Assembly: GCA_900343135.1 (NCBI GenBank)
Contig: OPYK01000011.1
Location: 1-57,870, forward strand
Source: Atopobium massiliense
Lineage (GTDB): Bacteria; Actinomycetota; Coriobacteriia; Coriobacteriales; Atopobiaceae
Reading direction: 5' to 3'
Length of the DNA: 57,870 nt
Shown here: positions 33,949 through 42,805 of the stretch, one piece after another
Numbering within the stretch: position 1 is the stretch's first letter
Layout: the number at the start of each line of letters is the position of its first letter
The notes under the pieces: generated by a model
What the model was told of the DNA's origin: nothing
Seen by the model: only the letters and a program-made list of their open reading frames with translations
The model's database searches: none
Made by a program: the position numbers and the translations under genes

Positions 33949-35145
33949 ATGGCATCTGGAAGCTCGCAAAAAAAGCCAACGCCGCGCAAACCAACCGCGC
34001 GTGCGGCTTCGCATAATAGAATAGGTGCACGTGCGAGTGCACGTGCGAGTGCGCCTTCGTCGCGCACCGTGCCGCCTTTGCGTGGGGGATTCTTTCACCG
34101 CAGCAAAAGCAGCGCCTCTTCTACCGCTTCGGCTTCCTTGCGCATGGACTTTCGTGGCGCAGCTGCCAAACCCACAGCTAAACCGACGCCGTCGTTGGCG
34201 CCGTCGCCCGCAGTGGTTGCGCAGGCTGAAGCACGTCGCGCGCAGCGCCGCCGCGGCGCTTTGAGTCAAACACAGCACGCGCAAACGTTTTTTGGCGGCA
34301 TAGCTGCTATAGCTGCCGCACTTGTGACATCTATTCTTCATACACTTGCCGCCCACAAGCTGCGTTTTTTTGCATGGCTCGGTGTTGGCTGTGTGGTGTG
34401 TGCTGCCCTTGTGTGGCTTTCTTTGCGTTTTCTTCCCATATTTCCCATTGAGCATGTAGAAGCACCGGCTACCGATCACTTAAGCAGCCAGGATATTTCT
34501 CAGCTTGCACATATTGAGCAGGGGACAACGCTCTTTAATATCGACGAAGCAGCAATTGAAGCGCGCGTCAAAAAAAGCCCCTGGGTTGCGCGTGTGCAAT
34601 TTCAGCGTACGTTTCCCAATACACTCACGCTGCAGGTAACTGAGAGCCGTATTGATTGTGTTGTTTCAATAGGTACAAGCACTACAGCGTGGTATATGTC
34701 CGAAGGAGGAACTTGGATAGAGCCTGTTACGCTTCCTAGCGACGATAGTATTTCGCTTAAAGAAAAAGTGATGCAAAAGGCAAAGGAGCTCGGCGCTATT
34801 GCTATATGCGATCTTCCCGATACCGTGCAGCCCGCTGCTGCCTCTGCTGCCACCGACGAAACAATTGCTATTATTCAAGAATATCGTCATAAATTGAGTA
34901 GTGAATTTTTGGATGACGTGGTTGCGTTTAGCGCGCCTACGCCCGAAAGCTGCGCACTTACACTTTCGTCGGGCGTTGAAGTGTCGCTTGGTTGCCCTTC
35001 GCAAATTGCCGAAAAAGAGCGCATTATACGGGCACTGATTGCAAAACATCCAGGCAAACTTACCTACATTAACGTGCGTACGGTGCAAAAACCGTCGTAT
35101 CGCATGGTAAATTCTGAGAATCTTCAACCAGGAACAGGTGTGTAA
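33949..35145 (+). CDS. ftsQ: Cell division protein FtsQ
   Basis: This 398-aa bitopic membrane protein is part of the FtsQLB complex. A long basic N-terminal region (about 140 residues, rich in Lys, Arg, Ala and Pro, with a 12-bp internal DNA duplication giving ARASARAS) precedes the membrane segment FAWLGVGCVVCAALVWLSLR. The POTRA domain follows (FPIEHVEAPATDHLSSQDIS to LTLQVTES), then the FtsQ beta domain. The ATG at 33949 has only a weak ribosome site (GAGAGTGG), so the start is uncertain. It lies in the conserved murC-ftsQ-ftsZ order. Confidence 0.85.
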   Translation: MASGSSQKKPTPRKPTARAASHNRIGARASARASAPSSRTVPPLRGGFFHRSKSSASSTASASLRMDFRGAAAKPTAKPTPSLAPSPAVVAQAEARRAQRRRGALSQTQHAQTFFGGIAAIAAALVTSILHTLAAHKLRFFAWLGVGCVVCAALVWLSLRFLPIFPIEHVEAPATDHLSSQDISQLAHIEQGTTLFNIDEAAIEARVKKSPWVARVQFQRTFPNTLTLQVTESRIDCVVSIGTSTTAWYMSEGGTWIEPVTLPSDDSISLKEKVMQKAKELGAIAICDLPDTVQPAAASAATDETIAIIQEYRHKLSSEFLDDVVAFSAPTPESCALTLSSGVEVSLGCPSQIAEKERIIRALIAKHPGKLTYINVRTVQKPSYRMVNSENLQPGTGV

Positions 35146-35447
35146 GCTGTTGCGTGTGAGCCGAGCTACAGCACGTAACGTGCAACACTAATCAGTTATA
35201 CACTCTAAACTCTCAAGTGGAACCTACGACTTTGTTGCAGGATGCATATAGGCATTTACCTGCATGGTTCATAAAGCGTTCACATTGGTTGACAAATATG
35301 TAGTACATGTGCAAATATAGCGCGCTTAAAACAAGCTCTCTATCTCTACCTTACCATGAGGGTTTGAGCGCAGAGTGATGCAGCCGTGCGTGCAACCGCA
35401 CACGTTGCATAATGCACTCTGAGCTTTACACAACATAAGGAGGAACC
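35146..35447. other. ftsZ upstream region
   Basis: This 302-bp gap holds no gene. TTGACA at 35289-35294 is a perfect -35 box; the best -10 candidates (AAATAT at 35313-35318, or TATAGC at 35316) fit only loosely. An internal ftsZ promoter is likely since ftsZ usually needs higher expression. Confidence 0.6.
35289..35318 (+). promoter_or_regulatory. Candidate ftsZ promoter
   Basis: TTGACA at 35289-35294 is followed 18 bp later by AAATAT (35313-35318). The -35 is perfect and the -10 is poor. The leader would be about 120 nt. Confidence 0.4.
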
Positions 35448-36584
35448 ATGCAAGACACTGACATTGCTAGTAACTATCTCGCAGTCATCAAAGTAGTAGG
35501 TGTTGGTGGCGGTGGTACAAATGCCGTAAACCGCATGATCGAAGAAGGCATCCGCGGAGTCGAATTTGTAGCCGTTAATACCGACGCGCAGGCGCTTGCC
35601 ATTTCTGATGCAGACATTAAGGTTCACATTGGTCAAGACATTACGCGTGGTTTGGGCGCAGGCGCAAACCCTGAAGTTGGTGCCGAGGCTGCTGAAGACT
35701 CTCATGACGAAATTAAGCAAGCACTTGCTGGTGCTGATATGGTATTTATTACTGCCGGCGAAGGTGGCGGTACCGGTACCGGTGCAGCTCCCGTTGTTGC
35801 CGATATTGCCAAAAACGACGTTGGCGCGCTTACTGTTGGCGTTGTAACCAAGCCCTTTAGTTTTGAGGGTCGTCCTCGTACGAAGCGTGCACTCGACGGT
35901 ATTGAAGCGCTTCGCAACAACGTTGACGCTCTTATCGTTATTCCTAACGATCGTTTGCTTGATGTGTCCGAAAAGAAAACATCCTTCCTCGAAGCATTTC
36001 GCATGGCTGACGATGTATTGTGCCAGGGTACACAAGGTATTACCGACCTTATTACCGTTCCTGGTCTTATTAACCTCGACTTTGCAGACGTATGCACCAC
36101 TATGCGCGGCGCTGGTAGTGCCACGATGGGTGTTGGCGTTGCTTCAGGTGACAATCGTGCGGTTGATGCTGCTGAGCAGGCAATTTCGTCGCATTTGCTC
36201 GAAAGTTCTATCGACGGTGCAACGCGCGTACTGCTTTCTATTGCAGGTAATAAAGACCTTGGCATTCAAGAAATTAATGACGCTGCCGACTTTGTAGCAA
36301 ATGCTGTTGACCCCGAAGCCAACATCATCTTTGGTACTGTTGTTGACGAATCGCTTGGCGACCAGGTGCGTGTAACTGTTATTGCAACTGGCTTTAAAGA
36401 CCAAGACACATCAAACCCGCTTGCTGCAGTATCGCTTACGCCGCGTACTTCCACGCCGCAAGCGCGCACGAGTGCACCTCAAAATGCACGCCCGCAGCAA
36501 TCGTCTCGCGCGGCAGCTGCGCCAAGCTCAAGCTCTGCAGGTGCGTTTGACATTCCAGAATTTTTGAAGAACAGCCGCTTGTAG
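35448..36584 (+). CDS. ftsZ: Cell division GTPase FtsZ
   Basis: This 378-aa tubulin-like GTPase forms the Z ring. Nucleotide-binding loops are [19 protein letters not shown] and the tubulin signature [29 protein letters not shown] forms the T7 loop. A Pro/Ser/Ala-rich linker leads to the C-terminal peptide [12 protein letters not shown], which is expected to bind SepF (encoded downstream), as no FtsA gene is present. AAGGAGG precedes the ATG. Confidence 0.98.
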   Translation: MQDTDIASNYLAVIKVVGVGGGGTNAVNRMIEEGIRGVEFVAVNTDAQALAISDADIKVHIGQDITRGLGAGANPEVGAEAAEDSHDEIKQALAGADMVFITAGEGGGTGTGAAPVVADIAKNDVGALTVGVVTKPFSFEGRPRTKRALDGIEALRNNVDALIVIPNDRLLDVSEKKTSFLEAFRMADDVLCQGTQGITDLITVPGLINLDFADVCTTMRGAGSATMGVGVASGDNRAVDAAEQAISSHLLESSIDGATRVLLSIAGNKDLGIQEINDAADFVANAVDPEANIIFGTVVDESLGDQVRVTVIATGFKDQDTSNPLAAVSLTPRTSTPQARTSAPQNARPQQSSRAAAAPSSSSAGAFDIPEFLKNSRL

Positions 36585-36600
36585 TTGTGTGAAGTTAGTT

Positions 36601-37515
36601 ATGAGCCAGGAAGAACAGCACAGCTCATATTCGCTTCAACGCGTGTGTGTAGGCGACATTGCGCTCTGGCAGCCTGCACGCGAGCCCTTTGGCATTGCGT
36701 GCGCATTTAGCGAGCGTATAGGTGGCGTGTCTAAGGCGCCCCTCGATAGCTTAAACGTTGGGAGTGCCTGCGGTGATGATATTGCTTGTGTGCAAGAAAA
36801 TAGGCGCCGCTTGGTGTGTGCGCTCTATGCACGTGCACACGGCGATGCTGCACGCGCTGAAGCTAACCAGCTTGCATCACGGCTTGTTATTCCGCATCAA
36901 GTGCATGGTGCATCGTGCTTTGTTATTGATGAGCGCGCGGCAGCTAATCTTACGCACACACGCATGGAGCTTTCGCGCAGCTATGACGCTGTTGTTTGTA
37001 CGGTGCCCGATGTGCCTGTGTTGTTAGGCTTTGCCGATTGCACGCCTATCATTCTTACCTGTCCTGGTGCGTTTGCTGTTGTTCATGCAGGTTGGCGGGG
37101 GTGTATGGCGCGCGTGTGTGCTGTAGCGCTGCGTAGTTTGTGTGCGCATGCTCACGTTGATGCGTCCCTATGCATGGCATATATTGGTCCTCACATTCAA
37201 GCTGATGATTACGAAGTGTCAGCTGAGTTGGCAGATGAGTTTCGTCAGGCGTTTGGCGCCGATGTTGTTGAACATGAGCGCAATTTGTCTATGACGCGCG
37301 TGATTATGCATACACTCACTGCAGCAGGTGTGCCGCAGCGCAACATTGTTGAGCTTGGTATATCTACTGCCGCTGCCCCGCACGCGTTTTACTCATATCG
37401 TAAAAGCAACGGCGTATGTGGACGTCATGCAGCTATTGCCTATATGCCACGTGCGCACGCGGCGAGTAGACAGGACGCGTTAAGTATGAAGGCAACGTGT
37501 GAGAGCTACGTATGA
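36601..37515 (+). CDS. pgeF: PgeF/YlmD multicopper-like (laccase-domain) purine nucleoside phosphorylase
   Basis: This 304-aa protein has the DUF152 (YfiH/YlmD) fold: HQVHGASCFVID, FADCTPIIL, HAGWRGCMARV and a C-terminal YRKSNGVCGRHAAIAYM. The conserved His and Cys residues bind zinc. E. coli YfiH was tied to peptidoglycan fidelity, and relatives show purine nucleoside phosphorylase activity. The gene follows ftsZ with little gap, as in many Gram-positive clusters. ATG 36601 is chosen for a normal start; GTG 36589 would add four residues. The stop abuts the yggS leader. Confidence 0.88.
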   Translation: MSQEEQHSSYSLQRVCVGDIALWQPAREPFGIACAFSERIGGVSKAPLDSLNVGSACGDDIACVQENRRRLVCALYARAHGDAARAEANQLASRLVIPHQVHGASCFVIDERAAANLTHTRMELSRSYDAVVCTVPDVPVLLGFADCTPIILTCPGAFAVVHAGWRGCMARVCAVALRSLCAHAHVDASLCMAYIGPHIQADDYEVSAELADEFRQAFGADVVEHERNLSMTRVIMHTLTAAGVPQRNIVELGISTAAAPHAFYSYRKSNGVCGRHAAIAYMPRAHAASRQDALSMKATCESYV

Positions 37516-37536
37516 GTGCAAGCAAAGGAACGAATG

Positions 37537-38337
37537 ATGGGCAATAACGAAGAATACACGGCATTTTTACAGGCGCGCCGCTGCGAGCTTATGCGCTACA
37601 TTGCGCAGGTTGCAACAGCTGCAGGTAGAAACCCGCAGGATATTACTCTGTGTGCGGTTTCGAAAACATTGCCTGCCGAAAAGCTGCCGTGTGCGCTGCG
37701 TGCGGGCTATCGTGTGTTTGGTGAAAACCGTGTGCAAGTGCTTCAAGAAAAGCTCGATATGCTGCGCACGCCCGCGTGTCAGAGCATTTGTGCCGCTACG
37801 TCCAACGCTGCGGCTGCAGGAAATCCAGCAGGCGCGTGTGCACCGGTTTCATTCGACATGATTGGTACCTTGCAAAAAAACAAGCTTAACAAGCTTATTG
37901 GCGCTGTCCAGCGCATTCAGTCGCTTGCCGACGTTGACATGGCACGCGCACTAAACGAGCGCTGTGCTGCGCATAATGTGCGCATGCACGTGCTGCTTGA
38001 GCTTAACATTTCGGGCGAAGCCAGCAAAAGCGGTTTTTCGGTGCCTGAACTTATGGAGCACATGAGCGGTTTTACTGAGCTTTCGCACCTTGTTATCGAT
38101 GGGCTTATGTGTATGGCGCCCGCACATGCACGAGATGAAGCACGTGCGTGTTTTAAGGAGCTTACGCGCGTGCAAGCGCGTCTTCGTGCCAATTACAATC
38201 TTTCGTGCTCGGTGCTTTCGTGTGGCATGAGCGACGATTTTGATATAGCTATTCAAGAAGGTTCAACACTTATTCGACTAGGTAGGATTCTGTTCGATCC
38301 ACAATACGACATTCAATCGCTTACTCAACGCAGCTAA
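37537..38337 (+). CDS. PLP homeostasis protein, YggS/YlmE family
   Basis: This 266-aa alanine-racemase-like barrel protein binds pyridoxal phosphate through Lys43 in LCAVSKTLPAEKL and buffers free cofactor. Other family blocks are VFGENRVQVLQEKLDML, FDMIGTLQKNKLNKLIGAVQ and LSCGMSDDFDIAIQEGSTLI. An Ala-rich insertion (about residues 84-110) makes it somewhat longer than the 230-aa norm. ATG 37537 lies 7 nt after AAAGGA. It sits in the ftsZ-pgeF-yggS-sepF run typical of Gram-positive bacteria. Confidence 0.92.
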   Translation: MGNNEEYTAFLQARRCELMRYIAQVATAAGRNPQDITLCAVSKTLPAEKLPCALRAGYRVFGENRVQVLQEKLDMLRTPACQSICAATSNAAAAGNPAGACAPVSFDMIGTLQKNKLNKLIGAVQRIQSLADVDMARALNERCAAHNVRMHVLLELNISGEASKSGFSVPELMEHMSGFTELSHLVIDGLMCMAPAHARDEARACFKELTRVQARLRANYNLSCSVLSCGMSDDFDIAIQEGSTLIRLGRILFDPQYDIQSLTQRS

Positions 38338-38368
38338 CAGAACCGTTGAGACGGGAAGGAGAAGCATT

Positions 38369-39106
38369 ATGGGGTTATTGGATGAGCTCAAAGACAAAAT
38401 TCGCGGTATTCGCGGCGAAGAGGTGTACGACGACTACGACGATGAGATGTACGCCGAAGATGATGGTGCACAAGCGCCTCGCGAACAGGTATCGGGCGTG
38501 CTTGGCAATACGCGTCGTCCCGAAGCTGAAAGCGTTAATGTATTTACTCGTTCGGGAAAGCCCATTTCTTCGCCCGTACGTCCTATAACGCCTCCTTCGC
38601 AAAGCTATCCTAATGGATATGCACCTGCGCCTTCTGCCGGCTATGCACAAGGCTACACGCCTGCATACGCCTATCCGCGCGCCGATCAAACCACCCAAAT
38701 GAACCCGGTGTACGATCCTGCTGCAGGCGCTGCGCCTTCACGCTCCAATTTGCCTACGTATGAGTCGCACACGCCCGCAGCTCCTGCTGCGCCCGCAGCG
38801 GCACCTCACGCTGCCGCCGGTGTTTCAGGCCAGCTTCCTGCCTATGTGCTTAAGCCAACGTCATACGACGACGTACAAATGGTTGTGCGCCGCGTTCGCA
38901 CAAATCAGCCGGTAATTTTGGTACTTACGCAAACAAATACCGACATTGCCAAGCGCATACTCGACTTTTCTTTGGGTTTGAGCTGCGGTATTGCAGGTCG
39001 CGTCGACGAGCTTGCCGACCGTGTGTTTGCCGTGCTGCCGTGTGGGGTAGAGTTAAACAGAAGCGATATCGAAAAAGTAACAAGTCGCACGTCGCGCACG
39101 CGTTAA
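38369..39106 (+). CDS. sepF: Cell division protein SepF
   Basis: This 245-aa protein anchors FtsZ to the membrane. An N-terminal amphipathic helix (MGLLDELKDKIRG) should bind the membrane, and a Pro/Ala/Tyr-rich linker of about 110 residues follows. The C-terminal SepF domain (about 165-240) has YDDVQMVVRRVRTNQPVILV and CGIAGRVDELADRVFAVLP. GAAGGAG precedes the ATG. The absence of ftsA makes SepF the likely main anchor (known for actinobacteria). Confidence 0.93.
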   Translation: MGLLDELKDKIRGIRGEEVYDDYDDEMYAEDDGAQAPREQVSGVLGNTRRPEAESVNVFTRSGKPISSPVRPITPPSQSYPNGYAPAPSAGYAQGYTPAYAYPRADQTTQMNPVYDPAAGAAPSRSNLPTYESHTPAAPAAPAAAPHAAAGVSGQLPAYVLKPTSYDDVQMVVRRVRTNQPVILVLTQTNTDIAKRILDFSLGLSCGIAGRVDELADRVFAVLPCGVELNRSDIEKVTSRTSRTR

Positions 39107-39141
39107 TGGTTTCGTGCTGGTTATTGCTGGTTTCGTGCTGG
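39107..39141 (+). repeat. 14-bp direct repeat after sepF
   Basis: TGGTTTCGTGCTGG occurs at 39107-39120 and 39128-39141, separated by 7 bp. It is followed by CAGCACG, which can pair with the CGTGCTG inside either copy. Function is not evident. Confidence 0.5.
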
Positions 39142-39222
39142 CAACAGGTGCATTGCAGCACGTTGCCCATGGCAAGGCAAGCATCGTATTACGGGTTGTA
39201 AGGTAGGTGTATCTCAACGGAT

Positions 39223-39495
39223 ATGAACCAAGTAAGTTTTGTTATTGCGAAAGCATTAGAGTTTTATACATGGCTCATTATCATTCAAACGCTGCTTTCA
39301 TGGGTAGCGAGCCCTGCTATGAGCATGCAGGGGAGCAAAGACTCACTCTTTGTTGATATTTATGAAGTGCTCACACGCCTTACCGAGCCCGTGCTTGCGC
39401 TCATTAGGCGCGTTATGCCCCCTATGGGCGGCCTCGATTTTTCGCCTATGGTTGCTGTGATAGGCTTGCAAATTATCCGAGGTTTTCTTATTTAG
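39223..39495 (+). CDS. YggT-family membrane protein
   Basis: This 90-aa protein has two membrane segments, near residues 8-30 (ALEFYTWLIIIQTLLSWV) and 68-88 (FSPMVAVIGLQIIRGFL), and the family motif LTEPVLALIRRVMPPMGGLD. YggT members are encoded between sepF and divIVA in many Gram-positive bacteria and are linked to division or ion homeostasis without a firm function. AAGGTAGG lies upstream of the ATG with longer than usual spacing. Confidence 0.85.
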   Translation: MNQVSFVIAKALEFYTWLIIIQTLLSWVASPAMSMQGSKDSLFVDIYEVLTRLTEPVLALIRRVMPPMGGLDFSPMVAVIGLQIIRGFLI

Positions 39496-39500
39496 CACGC

Positions 39501-39530
39501 CACATACACGCTATACTTATTGTGTATGTG
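39501..39530. other. Inverted repeat between yggT and divIVA
   Basis: CACATACAC (39501-39509) and GTGTATGTG (39522-39530) form a perfect 9-bp stem with a 12-nt loop, just after the yggT stop. Only a short T4 appears later (39542-39545), so termination would be weak. Confidence 0.5.
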
Positions 39531-39624
39531 CACATGTAGGCTTTTATAGCTTATCTGTATATCGTAGAATGAGTAGTACACTGATGCTGCACCGGTGGCA
39601 TCTGCAAGGTTGAAAGGGATTACA

Positions 39625-40287
39625 ATGGCAATTACTCCGTCAGACATCGAGCACATGACGTTCTCGGAAGATAAAGACCACGGTTACAACACCGATGAAG
39701 TCGATGCTTTTTTGGATCAGCTTTCAGTAGAAGTTGACGCTATGCTTAAGAAGATTGCCGATCTTAAGGGTCGCCTTACGAGCACCGAACAGCAGCTTGC
39801 CAGCGCGCAGGCGCAGGTTGCGCAGCTTCAGGATGCAACTGGTTCTACTGCTACTTCTACCGACAGTGCAAGTGCTCAGCAAATGGCTGCATCTGAGCGT
39901 CAAATTTCGCAGGTACTTATTGTTGCACAACAATCTGCCGATAAAATTGTTGCCGATGCTCGCCAGTCTGCAGACGACATTCGCAACGAAGCCGATCAAA
40001 AAGCGCGTGAGGTTATTCGCCAAGCGTTGGCCGAAAAGCAAACAGAGCTCGACGAAATTGAGCGCCTTAAAGACTCACAAGATTCGTTCCGCGAAGCATA
40101 CAAAAAGATGCTTCAGCACTTTATGGACGATGCCGACGCTGTATTGCCTGGTAAAAAGGGCGAGCAGGTTGATGTGAGTGTTCTTGAGAATAAAGCAAAC
40201 GGCTCATTTGCTGCAAGCACGTCGCAAGACGGCGTGCATGCCGCTGTAAGCGATGCTGCGCTGTCTGATTTCTCCGATCTCGACTAG
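39625..40287 (+). CDS. divIVA: DivIVA-family polar/septal protein
   Basis: This 220-aa coiled-coil protein marks negative membrane curvature at poles and septa. The conserved N-terminal domain reads MAITPSDIEHMTFSEDKDHG, then YNTDEVDAFLDQLSVEVDAM. Long heptad-containing stretches follow (about 35-60 and 90-170), separated by a Ser/Thr-rich linker. ATG 39625 follows GAAAGGG. In actinobacteria DivIVA is closely tied to polar growth; here it closes the division cluster. Confidence 0.93.
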   Translation: MAITPSDIEHMTFSEDKDHGYNTDEVDAFLDQLSVEVDAMLKKIADLKGRLTSTEQQLASAQAQVAQLQDATGSTATSTDSASAQQMAASERQISQVLIVAQQSADKIVADARQSADDIRNEADQKAREVIRQALAEKQTELDEIERLKDSQDSFREAYKKMLQHFMDDADAVLPGKKGEQVDVSVLENKANGSFAASTSQDGVHAAVSDAALSDFSDLD

Positions 40288-40334
40288 GCGACATTTGTTC
40301 TGTGCATATGCTTGTGATGTATAGGTACGTGCGT

Positions 40335-40367
40335 ATACGATAGTAGCCGTAATGGTTGCTATCGTAT
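40335..40367. other. 14-bp hairpin between divIVA and the CHAP gene
   Basis: ATACGATAGTAGCC and GGTTGCTATCGTAT pair over 14 bp with two wobble pairs and a 5-nt loop GTAAT. GTGTTT follows. It may terminate the division operon weakly or act in the leader of the next gene. Confidence 0.55.
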
Positions 40368-40432
40368 GTGTTTATCTGCTGTTTTGCATGTGTGTGCGCC
40401 CAATTTTGTACAAGATACTAAGGAAGCGTTAC

Positions 40433-42154
40433 ATGAAATTTTTTGCTCGTTCTGTAATTTCTCCATTGTATAAACGTCCTCAACCAACAACGTTTGGTCG
40501 TACTGTTGCGCGCTGTGCCATTATTGGTGCACTTGGTTTTGCAGCAAGTATGCCATGTGCCTTTGCTGCTCCAACGTCGGCTGTAGTATCGCAGCAATCC
40601 GCCGCCTCTGAGGGACACTACACATCAGGTAATTCATCAGCAACCAAATCAGGAGCTGCCAAAACTTCCACTATTGCAGGCAATGACAAGGCTGTTGACA
40701 AAGACAGAACAAGCGACAAAACAGAAAAAAGCTCTAAAGACAGCAACAATGAAATCTCTACAAGTGAACGCGCTGCAGCTGATGCAGCACTAACCTCGCA
40801 AACAACCCCCAAACGCAAGTTATTAGCTGTGAGCATATCGTCTATGGACGACGATGACAATTCTTCTTGGGTAGCGTATCCAGATAATCAGTGGTGCTAC
40901 AAAAACCCTGATGGAAGCTGGGCATATAACAAGTGGGTTCAAGATCTTGACGGGTGGCATTACATCGACGAACACGGTTATGCAGCGCGCGGCTGGTATA
41001 AAATGCCAAATGGCAAATGGTTCTGGTTTAGCGATTCAAACCATAATGCTGCGCACATGGGCGACACCCTCCTTAACGGCTATCATTATTACATCGACGA
41101 ATCCAAAGGCCTTTTGTACGATGCCTGGCTAAAGGATAATTCCGGCAACTGGATGCGTACCGACAAATGGGGAATCATTGCGACGGGGTGGTATTATACG
41201 CCCAATCATAAGTGGTTTTACTTCGACCCACAAACAAATATTGCACAGTTTGGCATTGTAAAACTCAATGGGTACAACTATTACATCGATGAAAACAAAG
41301 GCCTTTTGTATAATGCTTGGTTGCACGACAGCATGGGCAATTGGCAGCGCACCGATCAGTGGGGTATTCTGGCATCTGGTTGGCTTAAGCTGCCCAACAC
41401 CAAGTGGTTTTACTTCGATCCAATAACCTATAATGCGCAATTTGGCAAGGTAACGGTTGATGGTAAAGATTACATCATCGATGAGTCGCTTGGACTGTAT
41501 ATGTCGTGTGCGACAACGTACAACGGAACTACATACCTTTGCAACCACTCGGGCGAGGCAACAGAGCGTGACATCTTTTCTAGTAGCTCGAGCTCTTCGT
41601 TCTCCCCAAGCTCAAGTTCGTCGGTTAATTATATCTATGATGTGCCAAACGTTTACGTAGACAGCCTCATTCGTGTAGCTTCGCGTGAAATTGGCTATTA
41701 TGCACCCGACGATCCTGAGCCGGGTAGCAAATATGGTCGCTGGATGGCTCAGCAAACAGGCGAGCAATGGCTTGCCGGCCCATCAGAAAATGTATGGTGG
41801 TGCGCTATCTTTGTGTCCTGGTGCTTTAACCAGGCAGGCATTAATTGGTCGGCATTGCCAAGCTATAACTGCGATCAGATTCTTTCCCGTGCGCGTAGTG
41901 CAAACAGCGCCCGTGAACTTTCGTCGTTTAGCGAAGCACGTGCTGGCGACGTGGTACTGTACGATTTTAATCACGATGGCAGCTGCGATCACATTGGTAT
42001 TGTTGTGTACAATGATGGTTACACGCTTACAACCATTGAAGGCAATACGTCTTCGGGCGAGGCAGGGTCACAACATGCGGGTAATGGTGTATACCGTCGT
42101 ACCCGTCAATACGATGTGGTACGTGCTATCTTGCGCCCAAATGCGCTTGCGTAA
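40433..42154 (+). CDS. Secreted CHAP-domain peptidoglycan amidase with cell-wall-binding repeats
   Basis: This 573-aa exported protein has a long signal peptide ending near ASMPCAFAA (about residue 44). A Ser/Lys/Asp-rich linker follows to about residue 135. Next come aromatic-rich repeats of the choline/glucan-binding kind (about 145-350), for example GWYKMPNGKWFWF, GWYYTPNHKWFYF and GWLKLPNTKWFYF, spaced roughly 65 residues. After a Ser-rich linker the C-terminal CHAP domain has Cys457 (VWWCAIFVSWCF) and His520 (CDHIGIVVYN). The fold predicts an amidase or endopeptidase that cuts peptidoglycan. AAGGAAG precedes ATG 40433; an upstream frame start at 40352 is unsupported. Its place next to divIVA suggests daughter-cell separation (inference). 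Confidence 0.88.
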   Translation: MKFFARSVISPLYKRPQPTTFGRTVARCAIIGALGFAASMPCAFAAPTSAVVSQQSAASEGHYTSGNSSATKSGAAKTSTIAGNDKAVDKDRTSDKTEKSSKDSNNEISTSERAAADAALTSQTTPKRKLLAVSISSMDDDDNSSWVAYPDNQWCYKNPDGSWAYNKWVQDLDGWHYIDEHGYAARGWYKMPNGKWFWFSDSNHNAAHMGDTLLNGYHYYIDESKGLLYDAWLKDNSGNWMRTDKWGIIATGWYYTPNHKWFYFDPQTNIAQFGIVKLNGYNYYIDENKGLLYNAWLHDSMGNWQRTDQWGILASGWLKLPNTKWFYFDPITYNAQFGKVTVDGKDYIIDESLGLYMSCATTYNGTTYLCNHSGEATERDIFSSSSSSSFSPSSSSSVNYIYDVPNVYVDSLIRVASREIGYYAPDDPEPGSKYGRWMAQQTGEQWLAGPSENVWWCAIFVSWCFNQAGINWSALPSYNCDQILSRARSANSARELSSFSEARAGDVVLYDFNHDGSCDHIGIVVYNDGYTLTTIEGNTSSGEAGSQHAGNGVYRRTRQYDVVRAILRPNALA

Positions 42155-42185
42155 GCGTATACCTAGTTTATAAATCTGTGCATGT

Positions 42186-42250
42186 AGCCATACGGTTTGG
42201 TGCTGCGGCGGCCTTTGTTTCGCTGCCGCGCCCGCCGTGTGGCTTTTTTT
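42186..42250 (+). terminator. Intrinsic terminator of the CHAP gene
   Basis: AGCCATACGG (42186-42195) pairs with CCGTGTGGCT (42235-42244), with one wobble. An inner GC-rich stem (GCGGCGGC with GCTGCCGC) lies inside. T's run from 42244 to 42250. Confidence 0.85.
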
Positions 42251-42805
42251 GTTTACTGCTAACCTACAAATTCAAAATGCAAAATGCAAAATGTCGCGCA
42301 AAATACCGAATCTGTCAGGGGTGCAGCGACATCCCGGGGTGCTTTGGTGCTCTAGCGTGGGTTCAAAATGCAAAATGTCGCGCAAAATACCGAATCTGTC
42401 AGGGGTATCCACTCGATTTTTTCTCTTTTGGGCAAATTTTGGAGCACAGACCCCTGACAATTTCACCTTTTTGCGCGACATTTTGGTTCTAAAGCGTCCA
42501 AAAAAGCAACTTTTTGAGACTTGCCGTCCGCCTACCCCTGACAGTTTCACCTTTTTGCGCGACATTTTGAAAATGTACTTTCCCATTTCGACTAAAAGCA
42601 CCAAGCAACAGAGAATGATTATGCTTTACCTGTTGCGTAACATCTGAATTTTATGGGGCTAAATTTCTCCAAATTTACGTTTATCTTGCACGTATCTTGC
42701 ACGCGACTAGCTTATAAATGAATCATACATGTAGGCACATAAAAGAGACATGAAAAAATATACATCGCTCGCCTAAAACACTGAATATTGTGTTATTAAA
42801 TAAGT
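42251..42805. other. Repeat-rich intergenic region left of the nuclease-like gene
   Basis: This stretch holds array 1 (42288-42568). Further on lie two abutting 11-bp units TATCTTGCACG (42682-42692 and 42693-42703), a TATAAA at 42713-42718, and an imperfect palindrome AACAC-N8-GTGTT at 42777-42794, 11 bp before the next ATG. Open frames span the array on both strands but have no credible start signals. Confidence 0.65.
42288..42568. repeat. Array 1: four 35-bp units in A-A-B-B order
   Basis: Units lie at 42288-42322 (A), 42372-42406 (A), 42450-42484 (B) and 42534-42568 (B). A reads AAAATGTCGCGCAAAA, then core TACCGAAT, then CTGTCAGGGGT. B, read on the minus strand, has the same 16-nt left and 11-nt right ends but core AGGTGAAA. 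Start-to-start distances are 84, 78 and 84 bp, leaving spacers of 49, 43 and 49 nt. A transcript could fold A onto B with a symmetrical 8-nt internal loop. The same arrangement recurs at 44193-44473. Confidence 0.95.

Noticed and set aside
42288-42568. CRISPR array
   Set aside because: Repeat length and spacing are superficially similar, but there are only four units, two are inverted, spacers are conserved between the two arrays and no cas gene is near.
42237-42647. Protein-coding gene across array 1 on either strand
   Set aside because: The open frames simply translate the repeats, exist on both strands and lack ribosome sites; treated as repeat DNA.
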